A DNA stretch of 11,677 bases from Clostridia bacterium (GTDB lineage Bacteria; Bacillota_A; Clostridia; Oscillospirales; CAG-272). This document shows, piece by piece, positions 1 through 7,445 of this stretch (position 1 is the first letter of the stretch; each line of letters opens with the position of its first letter). Below the pieces are notes generated by a model, which did no database searches, had not been told where the DNA came from, and saw nothing but the letters and a program-made list of their open reading frames with translations. The DNA is taken from contig JAGBRZ010000174.1 in assembly GCA_017632155.1 (NCBI GenBank), positions 1 through 11,677 on the forward strand, in the 5' to 3' direction. The position numbers were made by a program, and so were the translations under genes.

Positions 1-459
1 GAGATTTACCACACGCAGGATATACCCGTCTCCGAACGTGCGTATCTGTGGCGGGAAGAGCTGAAGCCGACGGGCGAAGTGCCTGCGGCGAGCAGCAGCG
101 CAGAGGAAGCGGCGAAGTATGCCGCACAAGCAGAAGCGGCGGCAAAGGTGGCGGCAGAGTATGCCAAGCTCCTCGGCAACGCCGTTGCAAGCGCGGCGAA
201 CATCAGCACGGTCACGCTGCTTGCTGATGCATGGACTGGCGACAACAACATCTACGGACAGGTGGTGTCCATTGAGGGCGTCACCGAACACAGTCAGGTA
301 GACCTCACGCCGAGCATCGAGCAGCTCGCTGTGTTTTATGAAAAAGATGTCACATTTGTGACGGAAAACGAGGATGGCGTTGTTACGGTTTATGCCATCG
401 GGCAGAAGCCGGAGAATGACTATGTCATCCAAGTGACAATCACGGAGGTGAGCAGATGA
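1..459 (+). CDS. Phage tail/fibre-associated protein, C-terminal part (5' truncated)
   Basis: The reading frame is open from the first base of the window, so the true start lies upstream; 152 C-terminal residues are visible. Fragment residues about 29-64 are very Ala- and Glu-rich (AEEAAKYAAQAEAAAK and onward), consistent with a helical or coiled-coil stalk. The remaining ~85 residues look like a compact beta domain (stretches such as VTLLADAW, GQVVSIEGV, YVIQVTITEV). This stalk-plus-beta-tip arrangement is common at the C-termini of tail or baseplate-associated proteins in Firmicutes phages, and I recall similar endings there without a firm family name. Its stop overlaps the start of the next gene as ATGA, so the two are probably translationally coupled and made together. 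Function beyond a virion structural role is inference; the N-terminal part, which would decide it, is missing. Confidence 0.7.
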   Translation, partial: EIYHTQDIPVSERAYLWREELKPTGEVPAASSSAEEAAKYAAQAEAAAKVAAEYAKLLGNAVASAANISTVTLLADAWTGDNNIYGQVVSIEGVTEHSQVDLTPSIEQLAVFYEKDVTFVTENEDGVVTVYAIGQKPENDYVIQVTITEVSR

Positions 460-3400
460 GCAAAATTATCGGCACAACGGTTAGCACACCGACATCTCCG
501 AAGGTTGTCGGGGAAAAGCTGCAGCCGTTCTTGTCCGTCAATAAGGAACATCCCAACGTGGGAGGTGATGTTTTCCTTTACGGTAAAATCCCTGCTGGCA
601 CGGTGGTCGCGGAAGAAACGGCCGTGTTGAATACCGCAGGGCAGGGCTACGTTTCCGCACAGCTTTCCACGATGAACCACCACACGCTGGCAAAGGGCAA
701 GTCTTATACCGTGGTTGTGAACGGCACAACCTATCCCTGCGCGGAAACAGGCTTGGAAGCTGACACGCCTATCGGTAGTTATCCGATTTACAGCATTCAG
801 CGTGACGGAACCACCATCGGTATGTTTGGCTACGTCAACACGGGCGGCGCGATCCAGTTTTATAACAATTCGGGATTCAGCCTTGGTGACACGGTTTCGG
901 TCAAGATCACGCTTGATACGCCGATTCTGAAGAAAATCCCTGCGGAGTATTTGGATGTTGAAGCAGGCACTGGCGGCGGCGGCGGCAACGCCAACAACGC
1001 GGAGTTTACGCTGACCAACAATTCGGGCTGGATCGCCAAGACGATTGCCGAGGGCGCGGATTGCAACGTGCTGCTGACGTGGGCATCGACCGAGAACGGA
1101 TTGTCTACGGGCAACGGCATTCTGACACTGGCGGTCAGTGATACCGTCAAGACCTCCTACGAGGTGAAGCAGGGCGACCACACGATCAATATCGGCAAGT
1201 ATCTCGCAGCCGGCACCAACAAGGTGGTTATCACCATCACCGATGGCTACGGCAACAGCAGATACCTGAACCTTTCCGTCACCTCCGTTGCGGTGGGCAT
1301 TGCTTCGTACTTCGATGGTACGGTTGCCTACACAGGCGCGATCAGCTTCCCGTACACGCCGACGGGCGCGGTTGAAAAGACCGTGTATTTCCTCGTTGAC
1401 GGAGAAGAGATCGGCACGGCTACGGTTACGGCAAGCGGCAGAGAGCAGACCTACACCATCCCGGCGCAGAGCCACGGCAGCCACACGCTGGAGGTTTACT
1501 TTGAAGCCGACATCGATGACAACACGGTGGAGAGCAACCACCTATACTACGATATCGTTACCTACGAATCGGGCAAGACCGCACCGATTATTGCAGTGCC
1601 GCAGAAATTCACAACGGTCAAGCAGTATTCCACGGTGGCGATTCCGTATATCGTGTACACACCGAATTCGCTGACCTCCACGGTCGAGCTGAAGGACGGT
1701 ACGACAAGCATTCAGACGCTGACGGTTGACCGCAAGCAGCAGATTTGGAGCTACAAAGCAATCTACGATGGCGCGGCAGAGCTTTCGCTTGTATCGGGTG
1801 ACACGGTTAAGCCCATCCGATTCACGGTTGAAACCAACACGCTGGGCGTACAGGCAGAGACCGCCAACCTTGAGCTGCACCTGACCAGTGCCGGTAGAAG
1901 CAACAACGAAGCCAATCCGCTGGAATGGAAGAGCGGCGAGATTGCGGCAGAGCTGACAGGCTTTAACCTCGTCTCTGACGGTTGGAAACAGGACGAACAG
2001 AACAACACTGTCCTGCGCGTTTCGGGCGATGCAAGAGTTACGATTCCGTTTAACCTCTTTGGCGCGGACTTCCGTACCACGGGCAAAACGATTGAGATCG
2101 AGTTTGCCACACGCGAGGTGCTGAATTACGATGCGACCATCCTCTCCTGTTGGAGCGGTGAGCGCGGCATCAAGATTACCGCACAGAAAGCCACGCTGAA
2201 ATCCGAGCAGAGCGAGGTATTCACGCAGTACAAGGAAAACGAAACCGTCCGCATTGCGTTCACGGTGGAGAAACGTGCCGAGAACCGCTTGCTGGCGATC
2301 TACATCAACGGCATCATGAGCGGCGTTGTGCAGTACCCCGATGACGATGACTTTGCCCAGCAGAACCCTGTCGGCATTACCATCGGCGCGAGCGATTGCA
2401 CCACGGACATCTACTGCATCCGCGTTTACGCGAACAACCTGACGAGATATCAGATTCTCGACAACTGGATCGCCGACACGCAGGACCTCGACACGCTGAC
2501 CGAGCGTTACTCGCGCAACAACATTTTTGATGATTACGGCAACATCGTGACGAGCAAGATTCCGACCTATCTGCCGTACATGGTGCTGAACGTGAGCAAC
2601 TACGCGAGCCTGCCGCAGAGCAAGGGCGACAAGAAGCCCATCAGCGGCAGCTACGTTGACCCTCTGCATCCTGAACGCAGCTTTACCTTTGACGGTGCGG
2701 AGATTGACGTGCAGGGTACATCCTCGCAGTATTACTCGCGCAAGAATTACAAAATCAAATTCAAGGGCGGCTTTACCGTGGGCGGCGATACCAAGACCAA
2801 GTATCAGCTCCGCGACACCTCTGTGCCGACCGATGAATTTACCTACAAGGCTGACGTTGCCTCTTCCGAGGGCGCGAACAACGTCGAGCTGGCAAGACTT
2901 TATGACGATACTTGCCCGGTGAAAACGCCGCCGCAGCTCGTTGACAGCCGCGTGAGACAGGGCATTGAGGGCTACCCGATGCTGATGTTCTACGGCATGG
3001 GCAATAACCTCACCTTCCTTGGAAAGTACAACTTCAACAACGATAAGGCGACCGAAGAGGTGTTTGGCTTCAAGAGCGGTGACGAATCGTGGGAAATCTT
3101 GCAGAACAACACCGAAATGGTCATTTGGAAGGATGACGACTTCAGCGGCGACAAGTGGAAAACCTCGTTTGAGGGCAGATACCCCGACAAGAACACCGAC
3201 ACCACCAAACTGGCGGCATTCTCGGCGTGGCTGAAATCCACCGACACCACGGCGGTTACGAGCGAGAGCGAGAAGGCGGCGCGGATTGCGAAATTCAAAG
3301 CGGAATTTGGCAACTGGTGCAATGTTGAGGCGATGCTCTTTAACTACATCTTCACCGAGACCTTCCTCATGGTCGATAACCGTGCGAAGAACGCCTTCCC

Positions 3401-5732
3401 GACACGCTACAGCGCGGACGGCAAATGGCTGATTCTGCCCTACGACTATGACACGGCGATTGGTATCAACAACGAAGGTGAGCTGAAATTCGGCTATGAG
3501 CTGGAGGACATCGACCTCATCAACGGCAACAACGTGTTCAACGGTCAGGATTCCGTCCTGTATGTGAATATGCGCCTTGCCTACCCCGATGAAATCATGG
3601 CGATGTATCAGACACTCCGTTCGGGCGATACCTTCTCCTATGAAGAGATCGAGCGCAGATTTGAAGAGCATCAATCCGTTTGGGGCGAGGCGGTGTTCAA
3701 CGAAGACGCGAAATTCAAGTACATCGATCCGCTGGTCAACGAGGGCAACAAGACCTATCTGCCGATGCTGCAAGGCTCCAAGGCAGAACAGCGCAAGTGG
3801 TGGCTTTACAACCGCTTCCGCTACCTTGACAGCAAGTACAACGCCGGTGATGCACAGGAAGATTACATCATGCTCCGCTCCTACGCGGTATCCGATATCA
3901 CGGTCACGCCGTATGCGGACATCTACGCTTCCGCGAAATTCGACTCGGCATTGGTGCAGAAACGCGCACTGCGCGGCGGCACTTACACGCTGGAGAACCC
4001 GTTGAGCGGCGGTCGAGATGCGGTTATCTCCATCTACTCCGCTTCGCAGCTTTCGGGCATCGGCGACTTGAGCGGCTTGAAGGTCGGTCTTGCCGACTTC
4101 TCCAAAGCGACCAAGCTCTCTGCGCTGAAGGTTGGCGATGCGGCAAGCGGCTACGATAACCCCAACCTCACCGACCTGACGATAGGTAACCTCACGCTGC
4201 TGCGTACACTGGACGTGCGGAATTGCTCTGCTTTGACACAGGCGGTTGACATCAGCGGCTGTACCAACATCGAACACGCTTACTTCGACGGCACGGCGAC
4301 CACAGGCGTTACGCTCCCGAACGGCGGTATCCTCAAAACACTGCATCTGCCGGGCACGGTCACGAACCTTACTCTGCTCAATCAGAAGCAGCTTACGGAC
4401 TTCTCCATGCCGAGCTACGCCAACGTATCTACGCTTCGCATCGAGAACACGCCTATCGTTGAACCGCTGTCGCTCATCAACGCGATTCAAGCCAACAGCC
4501 GTGTGCGCTTGGTTGGCATCGATTGGAGCTTTGACACGCCGAGCGAAATCCTCACGCTGATGAACAAGCTGGATGGCTTCCGTGGCTTGGACGAAAACGG
4601 CAACAATCTCGATAAAGCGGTTGTCAGCGGTGTGATTCATGTGCCGACCATCACAGGTGACGAGCTTGCCGAGATGAACGCGAGATATCCGACCATCACC
4701 ATCGACTACGGTGCGCTGACGGTTTATGTCCGCTTCTACAACGGCGATGCGCTTGTCAGCGAGCAGATGCTCCCCGAAGGCGCGGCAATCACCAAGCCCT
4801 CGAACCCGACCAAGGCAAGCACCGCGCAGTACAACTACACCTTCAAAGGTTGGAGTACGGACGGCGAAACGGTTGCCGAAATCGGCACGGTTGGCGGCGA
4901 AAACCTCACCTACTACGCCCTGTTTGATGCGGTGCTTCGTTCTTACACGATTCGCTTCCTGAACGGTAGCACTGTGCTGCAGAGTACGCTTGTGCCGTAT
5001 GGCTCGATGCCGGTCTACACAGGAGCAGAACCGACCCCCGAAGAAGACTACGCCTTCGTTGGTTGGACACCTGATATCGTTGCGGTCACGGGTAACGCGG
5101 ACTATGTGGCGAAGTTTAAGTCTACGGCATCAGTTACCCGTGCAATTTTGAGCCGTAAAATAAAAGACTATTCAAACGAAACAGTAACAATTGTCGGTGA
5201 TCGCGCGTTTTCTTATGCTTCGCAACTTCATAGTGTGAGTGTGCCAAATGCGCAATCTATCGGCAGTAGCGCATTCCAACACTGTAATGCGTTGGAAAAC
5301 GTTAGCGTTCCGCTTGTGACAAGAGTAGGCTCCTATGCGTTTACCCAAGATAGAAAACTAACAAGTATTGATTTGCCGAGCGCGACACAGCTTGACTACC
5401 AAGCGTTTGGCAACTGTATGTACTTGGTTAGTGTTAATGTGCCAAAAGTGAGTGTTATAGACGGTTCATTCCTTGGGTGTTCTCGTCTGCCAAGCATTGA
5501 TCTTCCGAGCATTACAAAAATCAATGGTTATGGCTCGTTCATGTCGTGTCAGGCATTAAAAAGCGTTCGTTTGCCAGCGACACCTCCCACGCTTTCCGAC
5601 TCAAATGCGTTTAGTAATATTCATAGTCAGTGTGTGTTTTATATTCCGACAGGCTCGCTTGCGGCGTATCAATCTGCAACAAACTGGAGCGCACTGACGA
5701 GCCAGTATACATTTACGGAGGAGGATAGATAA
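456..5732 (+). CDS. Giant tail-tip protein with LamG-like, CotH kinase-like, InlB-repeat and BspA-like LRR domains
   Basis: This gene encodes 1758 residues and starts at the ATG that overlaps the upstream TGA. There is no signal peptide, membrane segment or LPXTG motif, which favours a virion protein over a secreted one. Approximate domain order: N-terminal module 1-170; Gly linker ~172-177; Ig-like beta repeats 180-460; concanavalin/LamG-like domain 468-675; CotH kinase-like domain ~700-1140; leucine-rich solenoid ~1230-1400; two InlB B-type repeats ~1421-1555 (FKGW and FVGW cores); six BspA-like LRR units from F1585 with a C-terminal cap ending in ATNWSAL. CotH signatures are VQGTSSQYYSRKNYKIKFK (from V752), VDNRAKN (D974, N979) and LPYDYDTAIG (D997, D999, G1003), matching the N-lobe lysine region and the metal-binding Asp motif. 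CotH proteins are atypical protein kinases of spore coats; whether this one is active is not known. The likely role is adsorption at the tail tip. Codon usage changes abruptly at about 5130. Confidence 0.8.
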   Translation: MSKIIGTTVSTPTSPKVVGEKLQPFLSVNKEHPNVGGDVFLYGKIPAGTVVAEETAVLNTAGQGYVSAQLSTMNHHTLAKGKSYTVVVNGTTYPCAETGLEADTPIGSYPIYSIQRDGTTIGMFGYVNTGGAIQFYNNSGFSLGDTVSVKITLDTPILKKIPAEYLDVEAGTGGGGGNANNAEFTLTNNSGWIAKTIAEGADCNVLLTWASTENGLSTGNGILTLAVSDTVKTSYEVKQGDHTINIGKYLAAGTNKVVITITDGYGNSRYLNLSVTSVAVGIASYFDGTVAYTGAISFPYTPTGAVEKTVYFLVDGEEIGTATVTASGREQTYTIPAQSHGSHTLEVYFEADIDDNTVESNHLYYDIVTYESGKTAPIIAVPQKFTTVKQYSTVAIPYIVYTPNSLTSTVELKDGTTSIQTLTVDRKQQIWSYKAIYDGAAELSLVSGDTVKPIRFTVETNTLGVQAETANLELHLTSAGRSNNEANPLEWKSGEIAAELTGFNLVSDGWKQDEQNNTVLRVSGDARVTIPFNLFGADFRTTGKTIEIEFATREVLNYDATILSCWSGERGIKITAQKATLKSEQSEVFTQYKENETVRIAFTVEKRAENRLLAIYINGIMSGVVQYPDDDDFAQQNPVGITIGASDCTTDIYCIRVYANNLTRYQILDNWIADTQDLDTLTERYSRNNIFDDYGNIVTSKIPTYLPYMVLNVSNYASLPQSKGDKKPISGSYVDPLHPERSFTFDGAEIDVQGTSSQYYSRKNYKIKFKGGFTVGGDTKTKYQLRDTSVPTDEFTYKADVASSEGANNVELARLYDDTCPVKTPPQLVDSRVRQGIEGYPMLMFYGMGNNLTFLGKYNFNNDKATEEVFGFKSGDESWEILQNNTEMVIWKDDDFSGDKWKTSFEGRYPDKNTDTTKLAAFSAWLKSTDTTAVTSESEKAARIAKFKAEFGNWCNVEAMLFNYIFTETFLMVDNRAKNAFPTRYSADGKWLILPYDYDTAIGINNEGELKFGYELEDIDLINGNNVFNGQDSVLYVNMRLAYPDEIMAMYQTLRSGDTFSYEEIERRFEEHQSVWGEAVFNEDAKFKYIDPLVNEGNKTYLPMLQGSKAEQRKWWLYNRFRYLDSKYNAGDAQEDYIMLRSYAVSDITVTPYADIYASAKFDSALVQKRALRGGTYTLENPLSGGRDAVISIYSASQLSGIGDLSGLKVGLADFSKATKLSALKVGDAASGYDNPNLTDLTIGNLTLLRTLDVRNCSALTQAVDISGCTNIEHAYFDGTATTGVTLPNGGILKTLHLPGTVTNLTLLNQKQLTDFSMPSYANVSTLRIENTPIVEPLSLINAIQANSRVRLVGIDWSFDTPSEILTLMNKLDGFRGLDENGNNLDKAVVSGVIHVPTITGDELAEMNARYPTITIDYGALTVYVRFYNGDALVSEQMLPEGAAITKPSNPTKASTAQYNYTFKGWSTDGETVAEIGTVGGENLTYYALFDAVLRSYTIRFLNGSTVLQSTLVPYGSMPVYTGAEPTPEEDYAFVGWTPDIVAVTGNADYVAKFKSTASVTRAILSRKIKDYSNETVTIVGDRAFSYASQLHSVSVPNAQSIGSSAFQHCNALENVSVPLVTRVGSYAFTQDRKLTSIDLPSATQLDYQAFGNCMYLVSVNVPKVSVIDGSFLGCSRLPSIDLPSITKINGYGSFMSCQALKSVRLPATPPTLSDSNAFSNIHSQCVFYIPTGSLAAYQSATNWSALTSQYTFTEEDR
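4716..5117 (+). repeat. Two InlB B-type (Listeria/Bacteroides) repeats inside the CotH-LRR protein
   Basis: Residues ~1421-1487 and ~1488-1554 form two diverged copies of one plan: V.FYNGDALVSEQ.LPEGA...FKGWS, then IRFLNGSTVLQST.VPYG...FVGW...YVAKF. This is the InlB B-repeat (Flg_new-like) pattern found as a spacer in Gram-positive surface proteins. It likely forms a stalk carrying the LRR tip. Boundaries are approximate and read by eye. Confidence 0.7.
5717..5725 (+). promoter_or_regulatory. Strong Shine-Dalgarno for the second LRR gene
   Basis: GGAGGAGGA lies inside the end of the CotH-LRR reading frame, 7 bases before the ATG at 5732. That start shares one base with the upstream stop (TAATG). 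The arrangement supports the chosen start and predicts coupled but independently efficient translation of the separate LRR protein. Confidence 0.75.
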
Positions 5733-6280
5733 TGGCTGACTTTGTTAACACAGTAGACCTCCTTGGTGACGAGGTTGTTGCAAACCAAATTGTCGAAAAA
5801 ACAATCACGGAATACAACGACAACGAAATTACGGAGATTGGTGAAAGCGCGTTTTACAGTTGCAAACTATTGACAAGTGTAGATTTGCCGAATGTGACTA
5901 TCTTGAATACCGATGTGTTTTATTACTGTTCAAAATTGGTTAACGTGAATTTACCGCGTGTTGATGGGTTAGTAGGTGAAACATTTTATTATTGTTCGGC
6001 GTTGGAAGTCATAGACTTACCAAAAGTAACCAGTATTGGAAGCAGTGTGTTTGCCGTATGCTCCAAACTGACCACCGTGATTTTGCGAAGTGAGACCGTG
6101 TGTAGTTTGGGCAGTGTGCATAATTTTATGCAGACACCTTTTGCATCGGGCGGTACAGGCGGCACGGTATATGTCCCACAAGCACTCATAAGCGAATACC
6201 AAAACGCCACAAACTGGTCAACGCTTTACGCGCAAGGCACTTGCAATTTCGTAGCAATCGAAGGGAGCGAATACGAATGA
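5732..6280 (+). CDS. Stand-alone BspA-like leucine-rich repeat protein
   Basis: This gene encodes 182 residues, with a start fixed by TAATG overlap and a strong ribosome binding site. The N-terminus (MADFVNTVDLLGDE) leads to a cap (ITEYNDNEITEIGESAF) and then about four 22-residue LRR_5/BspA-type units from F41, of the form F..C..L..V.LP.V..I. The C-terminal cap is YVPQALISEYQNATNWSTL. It is clearly paralogous to the tip of the preceding protein (YIPTGSLAAYQSATNWSAL cap; TRAILSRKIKDYSNETV entry). BspA-like LRRs are protein-binding solenoids found in gut and oral bacterial surface proteins and in their phages. The protein has no signal peptide or anchor, so a role as a second tail tip or tip partner is inferred. 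Its codon use is AT-rich like the cassette it sits in. It could also be a decoy or an immune-modulating released protein; the sequence cannot separate these. Confidence 0.8.
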   Translation: MADFVNTVDLLGDEVVANQIVEKTITEYNDNEITEIGESAFYSCKLLTSVDLPNVTILNTDVFYYCSKLVNVNLPRVDGLVGETFYYCSALEVIDLPKVTSIGSSVFAVCSKLTTVILRSETVCSLGSVHNFMQTPFASGGTGGTVYVPQALISEYQNATNWSTLYAQGTCNFVAIEGSEYE

Positions 6281-6450
6281 TTATCACTGAAAATTTAACC
6301 ATCAACGGCAGAGCATTCACCAAGAATTACTCGGATGCAGGCTATATGATCGAGCGTGACGGTGTGCGCTACGCAGAGGCAATCGACCCTGCGGAATTCG
6401 GCAGAACGTACATCGAGACGGACGAGAAGATTCCCGAACCCGAAGAATAA
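6277..6450 (+). CDS. Small conserved phage protein of the tail-fibre cassette (57 aa)
   Basis: The start is the ATG at 6277, which overlaps the upstream TGA (ATGA); an upstream in-frame ATG at 6241 is less likely because it lies deep within the LRR gene. The product is MIITENLTINGRAFTKNY... ending in an acidic, Pro-rich tail (TDEKIPEPEE). It has no membrane segment and no recognisable enzyme motif. I recall similar short proteins (MIITEN.TINGR.F...YSDAG..IERDGV.Y) following tail genes in gut Firmicutes phages, but no assigned function. Coupling to the LRR gene suggests a structural or chaperone partner. Composition shifts back from AT-rich to the background within this gene. Confidence 0.7.
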   Translation: MIITENLTINGRAFTKNYSDAGYMIERDGVRYAEAIDPAEFGRTYIETDEKIPEPEE

Positions 6451-6457
6451 CCACCGC

Positions 6458-6485
6458 GCCCTCTCCTGCGAGAGTGGGAGAGGGC
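6458..6485 (+). repeat. Intergenic 9-bp perfect hairpin
   Basis: GCCCTCTCC (6458-6466) is the exact reverse complement of GGAGAGGGC (6477-6485), with a 10-base loop TGCGAGAGTG. It lies in the largest non-coding gap of the window (6451-6511). No T-run follows on either strand, so it is not a canonical intrinsic terminator. It could be an mRNA processing or stability hairpin, a weak attenuator between fibre genes, or a REP-like palindromic element. The rest of the gap holds only an AAAGGAG ribosome binding site about 7 bases before the ATG at 6512. Confidence 0.75.
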
Positions 6486-6511
6486 TACCACAATAAAGAA
6501 AGGAGAACCCT

Positions 6512-7435
6512 ATGTCACATTATGCAAGAGACGTCGTGCTGCGCTCGCAGGATAAGGAAGGCAACACCTACACGGACTACCCGATCACGCGAGCGGATAA
6601 CGTGATCTTAAACGGCGGCGAAACGGTAGAGAACGCGCTGGCGAATGCCGGCATCGGTGGAACGCCGACTGCGGAGGACGTTGGTGCTGTTCCGATCACA
6701 GGCGGCAAGATGACAGGCAATCTGGAGATCAGCAAAGGCATTCCGACGGTGAGCCTGACTGTTCCGGGCGGCGCGTCCTACGCGGAGATCAAGAAGAACG
6801 CCGGGGCTGACGTTGATATGGGCACCAACATCAACGACTTTGCTTCTGCCGGCAACTACACGCAGCTCAACCTTTGCCACGCGGACAAGGCGCTGCGGCT
6901 GCGCGTGACCGAGAACGGCGTTGCCACGGGCGCGTATGACATCTACCACGAAGGCAACAAGCCCACGGCGGCGGATGTCGGCGCGGTTGCCAAGGGCGGC
7001 GACACCATGACGGGCGATCTTCGACTGAACCCTGCGAATAACGGTTACTCCGTTGTGAAGAAGAACGCCACCTCGGAAGGGGATTGGGGCTTGCAGCTCC
7101 AAGACAACGGCGCGGACGGCTCGTTCATGGGGATAACCATCAGCGCGACGCAGCAGAAGCTGGAGTTTAAGAAAAAGGCAGCAGGATCGAGCGAGTACAC
7201 CTACCCCAAGATTTACGCAAGTGACGATCCGCCGCAGCCTGACGAGGTCGGCGCTGTGCCCATTTGGGGCGGCACGATGACAGGAGCGCTCACGCTGTCG
7301 GGCTTTCCGTACCAACCGAAGCATGCCGCATGCAAGGAGTATGTGGACGGCAGGATCACCTATGGCACAGAGCCGATCACGGCAGGCAGCGCAAGCGAAG
7401 AGCCGGAGGGCACACTGCACTTTGTGATCGAATAG
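6512..7435 (+). CDS. Tail fibre protein with three GAV..GG.MTG repeats
   Basis: The product is 307 residues, with the start at ATG after AAAGGAGAACCCT. The N-terminal region (VILNGGETVENALANAG) resembles adaptor segments of Firmicutes phage fibres. Three copies of a fibre signature occur: AEDVGAVPITGGKMTGNL (residues ~54-71), AADVGAVAKGGDTMTGDL (~153-170) and PDEVGAVPIWGGTMTGAL (~243-260). They flank beta-rich segments, the first of which ends in YDIYHEGNKP, a typical phage-fibre phrase. The C-terminus (YGTEPITAGSASEEPEGT, then LHFVIE) matches endings I recall in many Clostridia phage tail proteins. The protein is probably a trimeric beta-structured fibre mediating host contact. It follows the LRR cassette and precedes another surface protein at a 10-base gap, so all are likely co-translated in one late operon. 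Confidence 0.8.
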   Translation: MSHYARDVVLRSQDKEGNTYTDYPITRADNVILNGGETVENALANAGIGGTPTAEDVGAVPITGGKMTGNLEISKGIPTVSLTVPGGASYAEIKKNAGADVDMGTNINDFASAGNYTQLNLCHADKALRLRVTENGVATGAYDIYHEGNKPTAADVGAVAKGGDTMTGDLRLNPANNGYSVVKKNATSEGDWGLQLQDNGADGSFMGITISATQQKLEFKKKAAGSSEYTYPKIYASDDPPQPDEVGAVPIWGGTMTGALTLSGFPYQPKHAACKEYVDGRITYGTEPITAGSASEEPEGTLHFVIE

Positions 7436-7445
7436 GAGGGAGCAC

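Larger units (their letters stand above)
5130..6280 (+). other. AT-rich LRR cassette with foreign codon usage
   Basis: Spot counts of G+C in 60-base lines give 37/60 just upstream (4861-4920) against 22/60 (5161-5220) and 23/60 (5941-6000) inside. TTA, CTA and TCA codons occur once in codons 1-1558 of the CotH gene but six times in its last 200 codons and six times in the 182-codon gene that follows. The boundary falls in the linker between the second InlB repeat and the first LRR, and composition drifts back within the next small gene. The stretch encodes two related BspA-like LRR domains. It reads as a horizontally acquired or exchanged binding-tip module; the acquisition itself is inference. 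Confidence 0.75.

Noticed and set aside
420..4640. Very long open frame on the minus strand opposite the CotH gene (two ORFs of 373 and 1032 codons separated by one stop)
   Set aside because: It is codon-aligned with the real gene, so its stops appear only where the sense strand uses TTA, CTA or TCA, codons this gene almost never uses. The minus-strand product is rich in Arg, Val and His without domain sense and lacks a ribosome binding site. The same explains minus-strand ORFs at 6608-7660, 8669-9538 and 10474-11379.
5100..5740. Frameshift or gene fusion artefact joining the LRR tip to the CotH protein
   Set aside because: The frame runs without interruption through a sensible linker (KFKSTASVTRAILSRKI) into complete LRR units and a proper C-cap, so the fusion looks genuine.
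6451..6511. Intrinsic terminator or promoter in the 61-base gap
   Set aside because: The hairpin is not followed by a T-run, and no convincing -35/-10 pair is visible.
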